Assembly: GCA_000320545.1 (NCBI GenBank)
Contig: ADNK01002057.1
Coordinates: 1 to 55,000 of the forward strand
Length of the DNA: 55,000 bases
Reading direction: 5' to 3'
DNA from: Bigelowiella natans CCMP2755
Lineage: Eukaryota; Cercozoa; Chlorarachniophyceae
The notes under the pieces are model-generated. The model searched no databases. It was not told the DNA's origin and saw nothing but the letters and a program-made list of their open reading frames with translations. Positions 42,407 to 54,037 of the stretch are shown one piece after another; within the stretch, counting starts at the first letter, position 1; each line of letters starts with the position of its first letter. A program made the position numbers and the translations under genes.

Positions 42407-43324
42407 CTAATCCTCTTTGGCATTTACTCCATTTGCGTTATCAATTTCGGGTTGCCTCATATCGCTGTCCGATCCTTCCAGGTAAACTGCGCTTGCATTC
42501 CAGAGTGAGGACGCCATCGTAAATAATATCATAGCCAGATGTGCTTTGTACCCTCCGATAGCCACTAGAGCGGCAATCGAGCAGGTCACGATGGTATAAA
42601 TAAGTTGTATCAACATAAACATAAGTTCTGAGCGAATATCGTCCGGGGACATCCTCTCCTTCTCAGAGAACACCCTCATCCTTCTGGCCAGACTCACAAT
42701 TAAAGCATTGATAGCATTGTCGTGATCAGACGCAATCCATCTGAAGGAAGAGGCGTATCCCTTGTTTCTCTTCATATAATTGGCCAGAAGTACATTCGTG
42801 ATCATAAAGTATGCCAGCTGCCAACCCAAGTAGGTGACCAATACGAGTACCAAATCAGTACTCAGGTCAAATTTACCCGCAAAGGAGGCAGAGGTCTCAT
42901 CAAAAGGATACCAGGCAGTAGCATAAGTTACTAGCATTGGCCAGACATGAACACCTACACTCAGAATTCTCTCAGGGTCGTGAAACGTCAGGCACTGATT
43001 CCAGATTGGTACTGCCAGCGCAACTGGACCATTTGCGTGGATGAAAAGGGCCGCGTGCGCCATGCGCGATAACTCGCCTTCTGGTATGAGCAGAGGTATT
43101 AAGGCACATGACAAATTCACCCAGTAACAGAAATCCAGAACAAAAAGATGCCAGCCTTTTGTGTAGTACGAGATCGCCTTTTCGAATACAGTGAAGACGG
43201 CTAAAAAAACGCATAGTCGCCCGAACATTTCAGGTCGATGTGTCATGAGCTGGAAGAGGGCCGAGAGGGCCATCACCCCAATAACGAACAAGGCCCGCGG
43301 GCCTGTGGTACTTTTCTGCGTCAT
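42407..43324 (-). CDS. GPC1: Glycerophosphocholine acyltransferase (GPC1 family)
   Basis: A 305-residue polytopic membrane protein in one exon. Family marks of GPCAT (formerly DUF2838) are KGWHLFVLDFCYWVNL, IHANGPVALAVPIWN and CLTFHDPERILSVGVHVWP, where FHD and the S-x-x-x-H-x-x-P spacing match the family. The enzyme re-acylates glycerophosphocholine to lysophosphatidylcholine, usually in the ER membrane. About seven hydrophobic segments are visible. Family members have an extra cytosolic N-terminal region of roughly 70 residues before the first helix; here the ATG at 43324 gives only about 10. GACGCAG just after that ATG could be a splice acceptor, so an upstream exon may exist, but none was recognised. 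Confidence 0.82.
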   Translation of the reverse strand: MTQKSTTGPRALFVIGVMALSALFQLMTHRPEMFGRLCVFLAVFTVFEKAISYYTKGWHLFVLDFCYWVNLSCALIPLLIPEGELSRMAHAALFIHANGPVALAVPIWNQCLTFHDPERILSVGVHVWPMLVTYATAWYPFDETSASFAGKFDLSTDLVLVLVTYLGWQLAYFMITNVLLANYMKRNKGYASSFRWIASDHDNAINALIVSLARRMRVFSEKERMSPDDIRSELMFMLIQLIYTIVTCSIAALVAIGGYKAHLAMILFTMASSLWNASAVYLEGSDSDMRQPEIDNANGVNAKED

Positions 43325-44131
43325 TACTCGAGCAGTTGTCGAGATGTGTTGAGTAGACTAGAAAATGTTTGTTATTTCATGCCAAAACTAGGATCCGACA
43401 CGGAATCAGCGAGCCAAAACTGAAAAAGCGGTCTGCGTATGTTCGATTGCTTTTGTCGTTGAAGTTAGGATGTCTCTCGGATAGGAAAAAGACTACCGAT
43501 CTTTGTGTAATGGGGGTATCCAACCTGCACAATTACCTGAGACAACTATTTCCAAGCAGCAGAGGAAGGTTCAGGTCCTTTATTGTTCCATATGTGTCAA
43601 AATGATTGACGGTAATAGAAATCGGATACCAATTTTTCCCGGTAGTAATCTATTCAAGTATACTTAATCTGAATCGGTGCATCATACTCGAACAGTCCGC
43701 CCCCGTGGGCTGCATGCCTGCACGCTTACGGAGACAGCAGGCGGCAAATGACACCGTGTCGCTTTTCCGGTGTAGCTGGGAAGAGGCACGAGCATTCCTA
43801 CCTTCGTAGTTTTCGGACAATCCTCTCAAATGAAGAAAGAGAAAAAAAGGTCAAAGCGGGGGTTTCGAGTGAAGGAAAACGCCGTTTCCGGTTCGTTACG
43901 CAGACGGTAGGTGTCCCTTACGTGCCCCTCAACAATAAAATCGTTGTAATATAAAGGATGAATCTACGCATGCATCTGTAGCACCAACTAACGAATATTA
44001 AATATTGTATCTAAAACCAATACTGATGCACTCCTCACGAATTTAGCAACTGGAGGCTTTGCAATGGAAATTGGAAATTAAGTCAGAATTAATGCTTACA
44101 CCCCAACACATCAAATTCAACTGAAAGAACT
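43325..44131. promoter_or_regulatory. Divergent gap, acyltransferase / F-box genes
   Basis: 807 bases with no supported gene. A short plus-strand frame at 43510-43605 begins MGVSNLHNYLRQLFPSS and is discussed as a finding. No promoter motif was recognised. Confidence 0.35.
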
Positions 44132-46021
44132 ATGTCAGAACTAATAAATGTTTGTTTCATATGCAGAGATCAAGCTGCTCATCTCCGAAGAACATTTGAT
44201 ATGCTGTTCGGCAACCAGCAACAACAATACCCAAACCATCCTGATCCCAGCATCATTTTCAGACAGAACGAATTCCTTGAACCCTACTTGGAGTTAGACA
44301 AAATTCAATCACGAAGAAATTCGTCGTCATCGTCCTCGTCATCGTTGTCATCGCCATTCAGCAATCTTCCAGGATATCTGTTGCTTCGGGTCTTCAGCTT
44401 TCTTGATGAGCTTAGCCTGCGCTGTGTAACTGGGGTCTCCAAAAGGTGTTACGCAATTGCACTGAAAGATGTTCTTTGGAAACCGCTTCTGGCATCAAAA
44501 TTTGAGATTCCAAATCTGGAGCATGGTATTGCATTGGAACACGAATTCTCCAGGTCATTAAACGTAGTTTTTTTAATAATCAATGTCGATTTTACAAGGG
44601 ACTGGTATTTCATGAATTTGCTGTTTATAACTATTGTAATGCTCAGGTTCAAGCAACATCTCGAACAGATTGAACGAAAACGTAGAAAAGAAAGTTTCCT
44701 GGACAGCAGCATCGATGTTTGCTATCCTATCTACTATCGACTATTTTTTTTAGGCCGATTCGGTAAGAGACTTTAAACTGAACGCAGTTTATCTATTCCA
44801 CAACTAAGTCGCTAACGGTTTGTCTTGATTCTTCCTGTTTGTGGTTATGCAAATCAGCTTACATTCTAGTCCTGGCGACCATTCCGCTAAGCTTTATGCT
44901 TCTAGCATTAGCTTTAGATTCGCACCTGAGTTGTGGCACGTCCTTCTATTGCGCTTGGGCTCCATTGGCAGTAAGTACTTGGACCATGTCGCTTTTCATA
45001 TTCCACGCATTTTTCAATCAATGCGCCAGTGGTTTTTACGTTGGTGGCAATGGATCTTTCACGGGCTATAATAGCAATCCAAGAGTGCCTTCAGCCTGTT
45101 TCGGCTTCTCAACGTCTCAAAAAATTCTTTCTCTAGAGATACTTCTTCTCCGCGACTACGGCTGGCTATGCCTGCGTTTTACCCTCGCTGGCCTCCAGTT
45201 TCTCTTCCTATTACTTCTTGAAATATCTAGTATGGCTCGAGCTTGAATAGATACCAATAATTAGCATCATGGTGATATGAATAATAGTAATGTTCAACTA
45301 TGAGTTACCACAATCTCAATTACACTCACATTGTTCCGAGGACACGATTCGTCTCCTTTATAGAAATTGGGGATCGAAGTAGATACTAATCATTTGCGTT
45401 CCGCGATAATGATCGCAGAATAATCAACACGCGGAATAGAATCATAAGCTTTCTTTCTAGTAGGCCCACTAATATAATAAAAAGAACTAATAAATGCTAT
45501 GATAATGACCAGGTGCCCCAGCCTTGGTTGCCCTACCAACCATTTTGAACGGAGCGCATATGATGGTATATTCTGCGTGGAGACTGATCCTCCCCTTCTT
45601 CTACGATGCTGAATCCATGGAGCGTAAGGTCCTGGCAAAGATAAACCGGCGTCTTGGCGCGTTGATTGCCTCATTTGTTATCGGACTGGGAGTACTATCC
45701 ACAGCTATCCTCCTCGCTGTTCGAGCGAGTGGATCACACCAATTTAGTTACTCGGCTGCTTTCGCACCCGCAACTACATTAATTGGCTGTGTGATAGCAA
45801 CGTCCATTCTGTTATCTTTCCCCTATCACCGACAAAGGTCGAAGCTCATGTATCTCTTCTTCATCTCGTTTGTCTACACGATGGTCTTGCTTGGACTAGA
45901 ACTCGACGGTATAACATCATTGTCATTCGTTGTGGTATTCACTCCTATTTCGGGTTTATTCGCATTCTACGCATTTTGCATAGGCGTAAGAATACTGCGT
46001 GCCACCGCTCTATTGAGATAA
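44132..46021 (+). CDS. F-box protein fused to a TMEM185-like membrane domain
   Basis: Four exons: 44132-44553, 44647-44762, 44858-45229 and 45513-46021, all in phase; about 472 residues. After a short N-terminus and a run of eight Ser (about 44326-44350), an F-box follows: NLPGYLLLRVFSFLDELSLR to VLWKPLLASKF (about 44362-44505), which normally binds SKP1 in SCF ubiquitin ligases. A basic helix (EQIERKRRKESF) leads into about eight membrane segments. Three carry the TMEM185/fragile-X-F pattern of Leu-rich helix, acidic or polar turn, aromatic, FxP: LALALDSHLS..AWAPLA, SGSHQFSYSAAFAPA and GLELDGITSLSFVVVFTPIS. A membrane-anchored ubiquitin ligase adaptor is the natural inference. A GTAAGT at 44970 followed by an AG 59 bases later would shift the frame, so I read through it. 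Confidence 0.78.
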
Positions 46022-46300
46022 AACTTAATTAAAGCAACTGTAACAACTAACATTCCCATCATCAGTCCATAATTTGTCTGATTGCAGCTAGCAGTAGATA
46101 TGGTCAATAAGATGGTGTTGTTGCCAGCATATTTTGGGCTACATATGAAATGTTAGGATATCAATATGCATTGCGATGACCATAGCATCACATCTATGAG
46201 ACTGGCCAGTAGTCGCTAGCTAATCTAGGTAATGTCTAGATGTCTATGACACTAGCCTGCTGCTATGCGTCATCTTATGATGTCTGTGCTGAGTGCGTAT

Positions 46301-46371
<71 letters not shown>

Positions 46372-46372
46372 T
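46022..46372. other. Intergenic stretch ending in a compound (CA)n(TA)n repeat
   Basis: No gene is seen. The compound microsatellite at about 46302-46364 lies directly beyond the 3' end of the LINE fragment on the minus strand. Confidence 0.6.
46302..46364. repeat. Compound (CA)n(TA)n microsatellite at a LINE 3' end
   Basis: About 14 CA units run into about 17 TA units, next to the last LINE-tail copy. On the minus strand it follows the element's 3' terminus, where LINEs usually carry an A-rich or simple-repeat tail. Confidence 0.85.
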
Positions 46373-46510
46373 GAGACGGATGTAATGAAAGATTTAAATT
46401 TTTTCAATGGTCATGTATATGAGACGGATGTAATGAAATGTTTATATTAAATTTTTTCAATGGTCATCCTGATGTAGCTGTGCAATGCAGCGGCTACAGC
46501 GCTTAAATTG
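46373..46510 (-). repeat. LINE 3' tail, duplicated end (copies 4 and 5)
   Basis: The terminal unit TTTCAATGGTCAT preceded by GAGACGGATGTAATGAAA is present twice in tandem on the plus strand (46373-46412 and 46413-46467). The longer copy extends to 46510 and encodes the last residues of the reverse-transcriptase frame. Confidence 0.85.
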
Positions 46511-47926
46511 TATCTGTTTGTTTCCTTGGTCACATGGCGCATGCATGAAAATGCATCATGTTTTGGTCTAGCATGTCGCGCTTTGCGCGCAGCCTCTCGA
46601 CTTGTTTTTTCTGCGGTTGTGAGGCGCGTGGTCTCATCATTGCGATCCATGATCGCCGTCAGTTGTTTGTTGATTCTGAGTCTCTGTGGTCCGCATTTGC
46701 TGCATTGCAGAATGTGGTCCATGTCTTGCAGTGTGCTGCATGTGTCGCACATTGCTTCCAATTTTGTGCGTTGTCCTCTGGACAGCAGAAATGTTCCAAT
46801 GTTGCCAACACCACAAATGGCGCGCATCCATGATGTGGCAATGCTTGGTAGCTTCAATGCAATTCCTGTTGTCCGAGAGCCAGCTAGCCAGGCATGAAGT
46901 CAAGTTTTTTCAAATGCATGGCCTTGGTTCCCTCTTTGCTCCAACGTGTTTTGAAGTTGGACACCGCGTTCCGCATGATCGTTTTGTTGTGTGCATTCAA
47001 TTTCCTTTTCAGTGTCTTGTTAGTAGCACGTGTTGTGGGGTGTTCCGCTCCAAGCAACATGGTCGTGATCAAACTGAGTCGGCGGTACATGCAAGGACAC
47101 TCTGTTCCACGACCTAGTTGTGTCATGCCATTTGTGTTTGCCAGCAAGGATTCAATGTGGTATCCGAAAGAGCTCCAATTGAGCACTTCTTCTTCCACCA
47201 CGTGTCCGTTGCCATCAACATCCTCCACCCATGCATTGGTTCGTAACCATGTCTTGGCACATTGAACTTGTGTGCGAAAACGTGGTGGTAATGTTCCCGC
47301 TAGTACATGGGGTGTGTCGTTGGAAACAGATCCTGGTAATCCCAGCACTCTTTTGAGTGTTTGTGATTCCATGGAATCTAGCTGCTTCACTTTGAGGTTT
47401 TTCTTGGTGTCCTCCATGTGGGTGCGACATGTCTGCTTGTGGCTGTGAACCACGTGTTGCAAAACTTCAATCTCACATTGAATGGCATGTGAGATCGTGT
47501 GGAGCACAGCCTGAGTAAGAATCTTCTCTTTTTCTGGAGCTTCAGATTTACAACAAGGGCGTGTTTTTCGAAAGTTGATCTTTCGTCAAACCACAGCCCC
47601 AAACATTTGCCACATTCTTTTCTTTTCATTTTTCCTTGTAGGTTGAGTGTTGTGTTCCACAAGGCTTGTTTTTTGTGTGCATCGTTCCTCCTGTCCATGA
47701 GGAGGTGTCCACTCTTTTCCCCATTGAATCTCATTCGCCACTTCATGCACCAGGTTGTCACATTTGTTAGATCTTTTTGCAGCCTGGTTTGCATTTCCCC
47801 CCAACGGGATGGCGCAAATAGTTCATGTGGGGTGACATCGTCGCAATGCATCTGGTAGTCAGCAAATTTGATGTGCTCGTACATGTCGTAGCAGGTGATG
47901 AACAAATAGCAGCTAAGCGAGGACAA
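46447..47926 (-). pseudogene. 5'-truncated, frameshifted LINE reverse transcriptase
   Basis: Three overlapping minus-strand frames read as one protein in pieces: 47926-47387, 47507-46884 and 46857-46447. The first begins at the palm motif, where the expected (Y/F)ADD reads FADY, followed by WCMKWRMRFNGEKS and LGLWFDE, typical of non-LTR reverse transcriptases. The second carries the post-RT thumb region (LKRVLGLPGS). The third ends with a zinc-knuckle-like CDTCSTLQDMDHILQCSKC. At least two frameshifts, loss of the 5' half of the RT domain and of any endonuclease, and the altered catalytic motif mark it as dead. The C-terminal residues overlap the dispersed tail repeat. The clade was not determined. 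Confidence 0.8.
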
Positions 47927-47993
47927 TGGTCATGTGCACATGTGTGCATGCATGGATGTACACATGAGACGGATGTAATGAAATGTTTAAATG
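47925..47993 (-). repeat. LINE-tail repeat, copy 6
   Basis: On the minus strand it reads AAACATTTCATTACATCCGT then CTCATGTG, followed by CATGTGCACATG palindromes. It lies immediately 5' of the truncated LINE. Confidence 0.7.
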
Positions 47994-48019
47994 TACATAC
48001 ATGTGCACATGTGCATGCA

Positions 48020-48122
48020 ACTTGAGCGCTGTAGCCGTTGCATTGCACTGGTGCACAGCTACATTAGCTAGTTAGGATGACAATTGAAAAAATTTAAACA
48101 TTTCATCATTGCATCCGTCTTG
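48020..48122 (+). repeat. LINE-tail repeat, copy 7
   Basis: TTGAGCGCTGTAGCCGTTGC to CATTGCATCCGTCTTG, with two short insertions relative to copy 1. With copy 6 it forms an inverted pair. Confidence 0.8.
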
Positions 48123-48791
48123 CATAAGCATGCATGTGATGCACTGTGTCTGTGCTAGATATCTAAGCTATGTGGTGTGCGCACGGCACACATGCACTGT
48201 AGGCACTACTCTAGTAGTACTGACTAGCTAGCTAGCAGCGTAGGACACAGCGTCATTGGCGCTGGTGCTAAGCTAGTAAGTGCAATCACATCATGACACA
48301 GGGTCGTGATGCACTCATCTAGTCATGTGGCTACTACTGCTATTGCAGACAGAGCGGGGATTATAGAGGATGTTAAGCAGGCTGAGCTGCTAGCTACAAC
48401 CAGGACTGTCTAGACTGCACAAATTGTCTAGACGCCACAACAGGAACAAACAAGCACAACAATTTAAGCGCGTAGCCGCCGCTGCTTTGCATAGCTTAGA
48501 TAGCTAAATAGCTACATTAGCTAGTGATAATGATTGTTGTTTGTAATGTTGAGAGCGCGTTCATGAAATACCAACTAGTAATTCTCCTTAATTTTTATTA
48601 AAAATTAGGGAGACTTGATAGCAAATGATTCCATGAATTACGTTCCATCATAATCGTCTTCCTCAAGCTTAGAGATGAAATACACTCTGCTGTGCATCTG
48701 CACACTCCGCAATGCTCTCGATACGACTTAAATGGCAGGCGTAGTACTCTAACGGATACCCGTATTATAACTCACATTAACCATGTTCAGC
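48123..48791. other. Gap with TAGC-rich sequence and a diverged LINE tail
   Basis: No gene is supported. The sequence is rich in CTAGCTAG-type words. Bases 48463-48535 (TTTAAGCGCGTAGCCGCCGC to AGCTACATTAGCTAG) are a diverged tail copy. Confidence 0.5.
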
Positions 48792-50113
48792 TCACTTATC
48801 GCCGTAGGTGCAAAGTATACCGAATTTGGAACCTTTGGCAGAAACTGTGCCTGAGGGAATAGAAAGGATAAATTTAATATTGTGGAGATTTGGATGGTCT
48901 GTAGAGATTAATGTTCGTACTGGTAAGCTGGAGTTTCGATGACATGTCTGGAATAGCGTATTCCATGACAGCTCCATAACTGACAGCGCTTTCGAAATCC
49001 TTTTCTCCCTTGGAAAGGCTCAATTCAGTTTTTCCTTGGAGGAGCGTGATGTCGTTGAACTGGTGTTGGACTCCAATACCAATATCGGCGTTCTTCTTCG
49101 CATCCTTCTCAGAGAATTTTCCCTGAGCTCCAAAAGAGGTTTTTTTGGAGCAGCTGTAGAGGAAGCCGGTGGTTAAATCCTTAAGTTGGCTTGAGTAGAT
49201 TCCGAAATTAAGGGCGCCACTTGCGACGTTGGTTCCCAGTCCCCATTTTTTGAGACCAGAATCCTTTTCAGCAGAGAAGTCCATTCCGACAGAGACTCCT
49301 TTCGCGACACCAGCAGAAAGAGCTCCCTCCAAGCATATCTGGTAGAGAAATAATACATGTTAGCGTTTCTTGAAACCGTGGATCAGTGTTTTAGGACCTT
49401 CTTCTGTTCCTTCAGATCGAAGAGCTTATCAGCAGAGCTTGTTGTCAGGAAAACCTTGGCAGACGTAGTTACTGCATCCTGATCAAGGTGCAAGACATCA
49501 TATGGGTCTCGTTCGTGGACAGCATCACTAATTAAAGTTTACCTTCTTGTAAGCAGCCTCCAGTCCAAGCTCAGATCCCAACTTTTTGCTCGCAAGGTGA
49601 GTTGGAATAGCAGCGATGTTTCCAGTGACAGTCAAACCTGCATTCAATTAGCGATTGTTGAATTTCAAATCGAACAGTACTATTACTCCCGACATACCAT
49701 CAGCGAGAGAGGTCGTTTCCAACTTCGATGTAAACTTGCTCTGTGTATCGAGCACAACTTCCAATTTCGATGCTGCAGGCTTGCAGTTGTAGGTGATCTT
49801 CACGGATCCATCAGATCCAGAAGACTTAACCTCAGGATAGTTGCTCATAATCGTAGTCTCGATGTCCTAATAAATGCACGATACTCACGTCACACCGTTA
49901 TTGGAATTCACTCTAGCCGCCTTATATTACCATGCCTGCTCCATCGCTAGTCTTGACCACAAGATCATTGGAGTTGATCTTTTTGTACTTCTTGCCAAGA
50001 AGATCTGCCAGTCAAAGTCTTATTACTCACGCTCGCACGACGAATAGTTACTTCTTGTACGTACCCTTGAATTTCTTAATGTAATCCCCAACTTTAACTG
50101 GAACGAATGACAT
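48792..50113 (-). CDS. VDAC: Voltage-dependent anion channel (mitochondrial porin)
   Basis: Seven exons with matching phase: 50113-50065, 50004-49931, 49866-49698, 49637-49543, 49477-49398, 49338-48921 and 48850-48792; about 310 residues, close to the 280-300 usual for VDAC. The start MSFVPVKVGDYIKKFKG gives the short N-terminal helix. The body is alternating amphipathic strands with typical turns: GLTVTGNIAAIPTHLASKKL, the barrel signature region around GVSVGMDFSAEKDSGLKKWG, and a conserved end TVSAKGSKFGILCTYGDK. It forms the beta-barrel metabolite channel of the mitochondrial outer membrane. Its 5' end faces the HDHD5 gene 445 bases away, also a predicted mitochondrial protein; shared control is only a guess. 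Confidence 0.9.
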
Positions 50114-50558
50114 GGTTTCTACGTGATTGCATCAAACTCAAATCACATCCGTTATGGAAAATTTTTGGGCAGTTGCTATTTCTATCGTCTTGAAGGAGGT
50201 TATTAAAGAGAAGGGGGGCGGCACACACCGTAAGAAGAGACTGTGGAAGTTGTGTTCAGAGCACTCTGGCAGGGAAAAAAAAAGTCATATTTCCCTTTTT
50301 ATATAATTCGATAAAATAAAACTGATTTTATACCTAAACGGCATTGGAAATAATATATCATGCAAACTTTTTATCCACACTAGATCTGAATGCTCCAGAC
50401 CGCGCAGTGCGTAAAGCCGTACAAATCCCGGTATTCGTAAATTAAAAACGGTGGAGATTCTCTGAGTGAGGTTTCTGTCATATCGGAGAAATCTCTGTGG
50501 CCCCCCTTTCTGTCGGAATCCTCCCCTCTCGGAACACAATCAATCAGTGCGCACGCCG
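50114..50558. promoter_or_regulatory. Divergent promoter region, VDAC / HDHD5
   Basis: 445 bases between start codons. The HDHD5 frame is open upstream of its first ATG to about 50466. No named element was recognised. Confidence 0.4.
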
Positions 50559-52808
50559 ATGCTCAAAGTTGCTCGATGCAATGTAGCCGGTAGCTCTACA
50601 TCATGCGAACCCGCCCTGGGGGAAACGCAGAGTGCTCCCTCCTTGACCTGGTCATCATCCATTGACTTAGACAGAACATATTTAGGAGCGCGGTTACTTC
50701 GCATGCAGACCCAGCGTGGAATGGCTTCATCGACATTTGCCATCGCCTTCGACGTTGATGGCGTACTTTTGAAGGGGTTTGTACAGCTTGATTGTATTCA
50801 ATATGAATATTCCTTTGCTAATCATAGCTCCCGAGGCGACTTGCGTCATTCCTCATCCCTTTCAACTGCCCCCCTCCCTCACATTTCAAAGAAACGAGCC
50901 TGTGCCTGGAGCAAGGAACGTACTCAGCTACCTTTCCGAAAATAAGGTAAGCATCAATCTACTGAATGATGGTATCGAAGAGAAGTTTACAGTGTGCGCG
51001 TAACACGATCACAAATCCATATTCCACAGATACCGCACGTATTCATGACGAATGGGGGAGGCTCGACAGAAAATATCAAGGTAGCGCAGGCCATCAATGA
51101 CAAATCAAAGCGAGTTTATGATGTAAGCTGTTGCTTTACGGTGTATCATTCTAATTTTTACAGGCGCAATCAATGTCTGAGCGGCTGGATGTTCGAATAG
51201 AGGAGTCCCAAATAGTCCTCGGTAGAACATCGTCAACTCGTTTGCGATTATTTAACGCTCTTAGGATACTTGATGCGGCGTGTTTGTTTGTGATCATAAA
51301 CAGGACATACACCTATGCGCAGTCTAAGACAAAAGCATTCGGATGGTAGCCATTAGCTTTAGAACCAATGTCAAGCGTCAGGTTTTTAACAGCAAACAGT
51401 CTTCAAATATTTATTTCCTCTTTTCTACTCCACCCCTCTCTCTTCCTCCCTGCTACCATCCTCTGGTAGATTCTGTTCTGGTTGTAGGCAAGCATTACGA
51501 AAAACTATCGCCCATATTGCACGAATATGGCATCAAGAACACGATAACAACAGAGTAGTAAACAGATTCAAGCTTTTGACAAAACAGATGAATATTTTCT
51601 GAAGTTTTACGATTTTGTTACTGTTTTGTTAATACATTGTCTCGCACTAATGACCTGCTCTGATTTACACGACTTATTATTATTTCAATTATTATCATCA
51701 TCATTATTATCAATGGTGTCTGCACCTTGCCGCATAGACCTGATAGTGGGTATAACTCTACCAGGGAGTACCACCAGGCACGGCCAAACTCGTACTCAGA
51801 TTTAAAAGCGGAAGGGGGGGAGAGAATGGCGGAAGAGGTGGTTGCCTATGATCCTAAATTAGTCCGAGGGGATTAGGGACGGATGAAGAGGAGGAAGAAG
51901 AGGAAGAAATCAGTGTATCTATCGGCTCTTATTCATCCTCGTCTACATGATCCCATATTCAATGACTTAATCTTCGATCTAATCATTGCATGACTGGCCT
52001 TTATTTACGCGTTTGCTACTTCATCAGCCGGATATAAAAGGAATACAAGCTATTTTCTGCATGAACGACCCGCTCTACTGGGGTTAGGCACGCGAAAGAG
52101 GACAGGAGAAATAAGAAAAAGAGAAAGCGTGCTGCTATCATCACAAACGCCAATAGTTCTAAGATAAGTATATATAGAAGTGTGTGTGTGTGTGTGTGAG
52201 TGTGTGTATGTATCTTCCCATCCAGGGCGCGATCTGCAGATTATGTATGACGTCGTCGTAGATTCAGCCCATCAAGTTCCGGTAAACTTCTTTCCACGAA
52301 GTGATGATGCTAATACTTCTACTACTAGCAGTAACAATCATACAAATAGCACTAACTATACACCCTCTGAGCAGAAGTGGGTAGTATTTATGCTTCAGGA
52401 TCGGGGGTTGTGGATTCAATCCATTTCGTCATGTGCAACATCGAAATGATGATGAATCGTAGTTAGCATCCATGCTTTGTCAGTGACAGCAACGGTCAAT
52501 ACCGTTCTGATTTATACGGCTCACAGACGATAATGTGAGAATGACCATGATATTTCTTCCAGATATATTCGGCGTGTGCAGATTTGCTATACTCCTCAGA
52601 TTATCATCATCCTCGCTTTGGTCATGATGATAACGACGACGATGATGATGATGATCATGCTAGAATCCCCAAATATACATGTTATAGCGCATATTCTATA
52701 GTTTCTTCCAGCGCACCATTCTTTATGCATCACCTTCCCTCTATTGCTGGCATCTTCATCAGCACAGCCTGTTGGAGTGGTAGCAGCAGCGTCGATAATT
52801 TAACTTAG

Positions 52809-52852
<44 letters not shown>

Positions 52853-54037
52853 ACACACACATACAATTCACAGGCAACGGATCCTTCCGCCACGCGTTCA
52901 ATGCTCTCTACGAAGCCGTCCACGGTAAAGTATATATTAGCTGAATCTCCTGTTCATTCCTGCAAACAATCGTAACGGCTTGTTCTCCTCCCCGCGAATT
53001 GCAAGATATATCGTTTCATCAGCTACGCCATGGTGCTCCATCCCGTATCATCAAGCTCTAATTGTGATAAATCGTCTCTCAGGAGAGGAGTATAGCAATC
53101 AAGTTCTCTATGGCAAACCGAACAAGATCAGCTACGATTATGTGGAAGAGCTGGTTATAGTAGTAGTAGTAGTAGAAGAAGAAGAAGAAGAAGAAGAAGA
53201 AGAAGAAGCCGGAGGAGGAGGAGGAGGAGGAGGAAGCAGCGATGAGCTATGTTACGATATTATCCTTGTTTCTATTCGTGATATACGATTAGAAATCAGA
53301 GAAGGATTTCCATCTCACATGCTTGCTAATTCTTCCCTCAGCTCCTTCAGGATCAGCATCATCACATCGAGGCGATATACATGATTGGAGATAACCCAGA
53401 AACCGTGAGTTCGGCTCCGGAAAAAGAGGGAGGGAGGGAGAAGAAGATAAAGAGAGAGAGAAATGTCCAAGAGACTGTACCTCCAAGAATATGCTGTTGT
53501 AGATACACTAGAAGGGCGGGGGTTGGATGACGCCATTCAGCCCCTCTCAGATATTATTCCGTTTAATTATATGTGTCCTCTCTCTGATTCAACGATGGTG
53601 CCTCCCCCCACCCCCCCCAGGATATATTAGGAGCGCGCCTTGCGGGGGGGAAATGGCGGTCAATTCTAACCCTTTCAGGCTTATTCAACGGAGAGGGTAA
53701 TGGAGAGACAGCAATCATGACTCAAACATAGCTTGCAAGCGAAGCTCATGCACATACAGCATAGGGATGTTTGTCGTTGATGCCACAGACACGATACCAC
53801 ACACTCACACACACACACACACACATAAAGAGAGAGAGAGCAGCGACGATTTCAAACCTTTGAATTCGTAAAATGAAACCATTGATTTCTTTACCGTTCC
53901 ACTCTTCCATTGTAAAAGCTTACGTTGTTGTTGTCATTAATATTTGCATTGCCACAGGGGAGCATCATGCCGACGCCTTGGTGTCCGATGTAAACGAAGC
54001 TCTGGCATTCATCAAGTCGAGACATAAGCTACCTTGA
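50559..54037 (+). CDS. HDHD5: HAD-superfamily protein, HDHD5/CECR5 family
   Basis: Fifteen small exons, all in phase: 50559 to about 50776, 50892-50946, 51030-51122, 51164-51221, 51304-51345, 51470-51554, 51765-51837, 52028-52082, 52226-52380, 52563-52620, 52874-52924, 53083-53153, 53351-53404, 53621-53696 and 53958-54037. HAD motifs are intact: motif I FDVDGVLLKG (nucleophile Asp) and motif II MTNGGGST. Motif IV is MIGDNPETDILGA. Family-specific pieces are LYWGRDLQIMYDVV, HPRFGNGSFRHAF and LYGKPNKISYDYVE. HDHD5 and its yeast relative are mitochondrial and of unknown substrate. The ATG at 50559 starts MLKVARCNVAGSS, compatible with a targeting peptide. A His-rich, Asn/Thr/Ser-rich insertion occurs in exon nine. 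Introns hold (GT)n, (GAT)n, (CT)n and (AGA)n runs. Confidence 0.9.
52811..52849. repeat. (CT)n microsatellite before an HDHD5 acceptor
   Basis: About 19 CT units followed by CA units and then the acceptor at 52873. It probably serves as an over-long polypyrimidine tract. Confidence 0.9.

Noticed and set aside
44970-45028. A 59-base intron (GTAAGT to AG) inside the F-box/TMEM185-like exon
   Set aside because: Removing it shifts the frame to a stop within 14 codons. Reading through keeps the membrane frame and matches the phase of the next exon.
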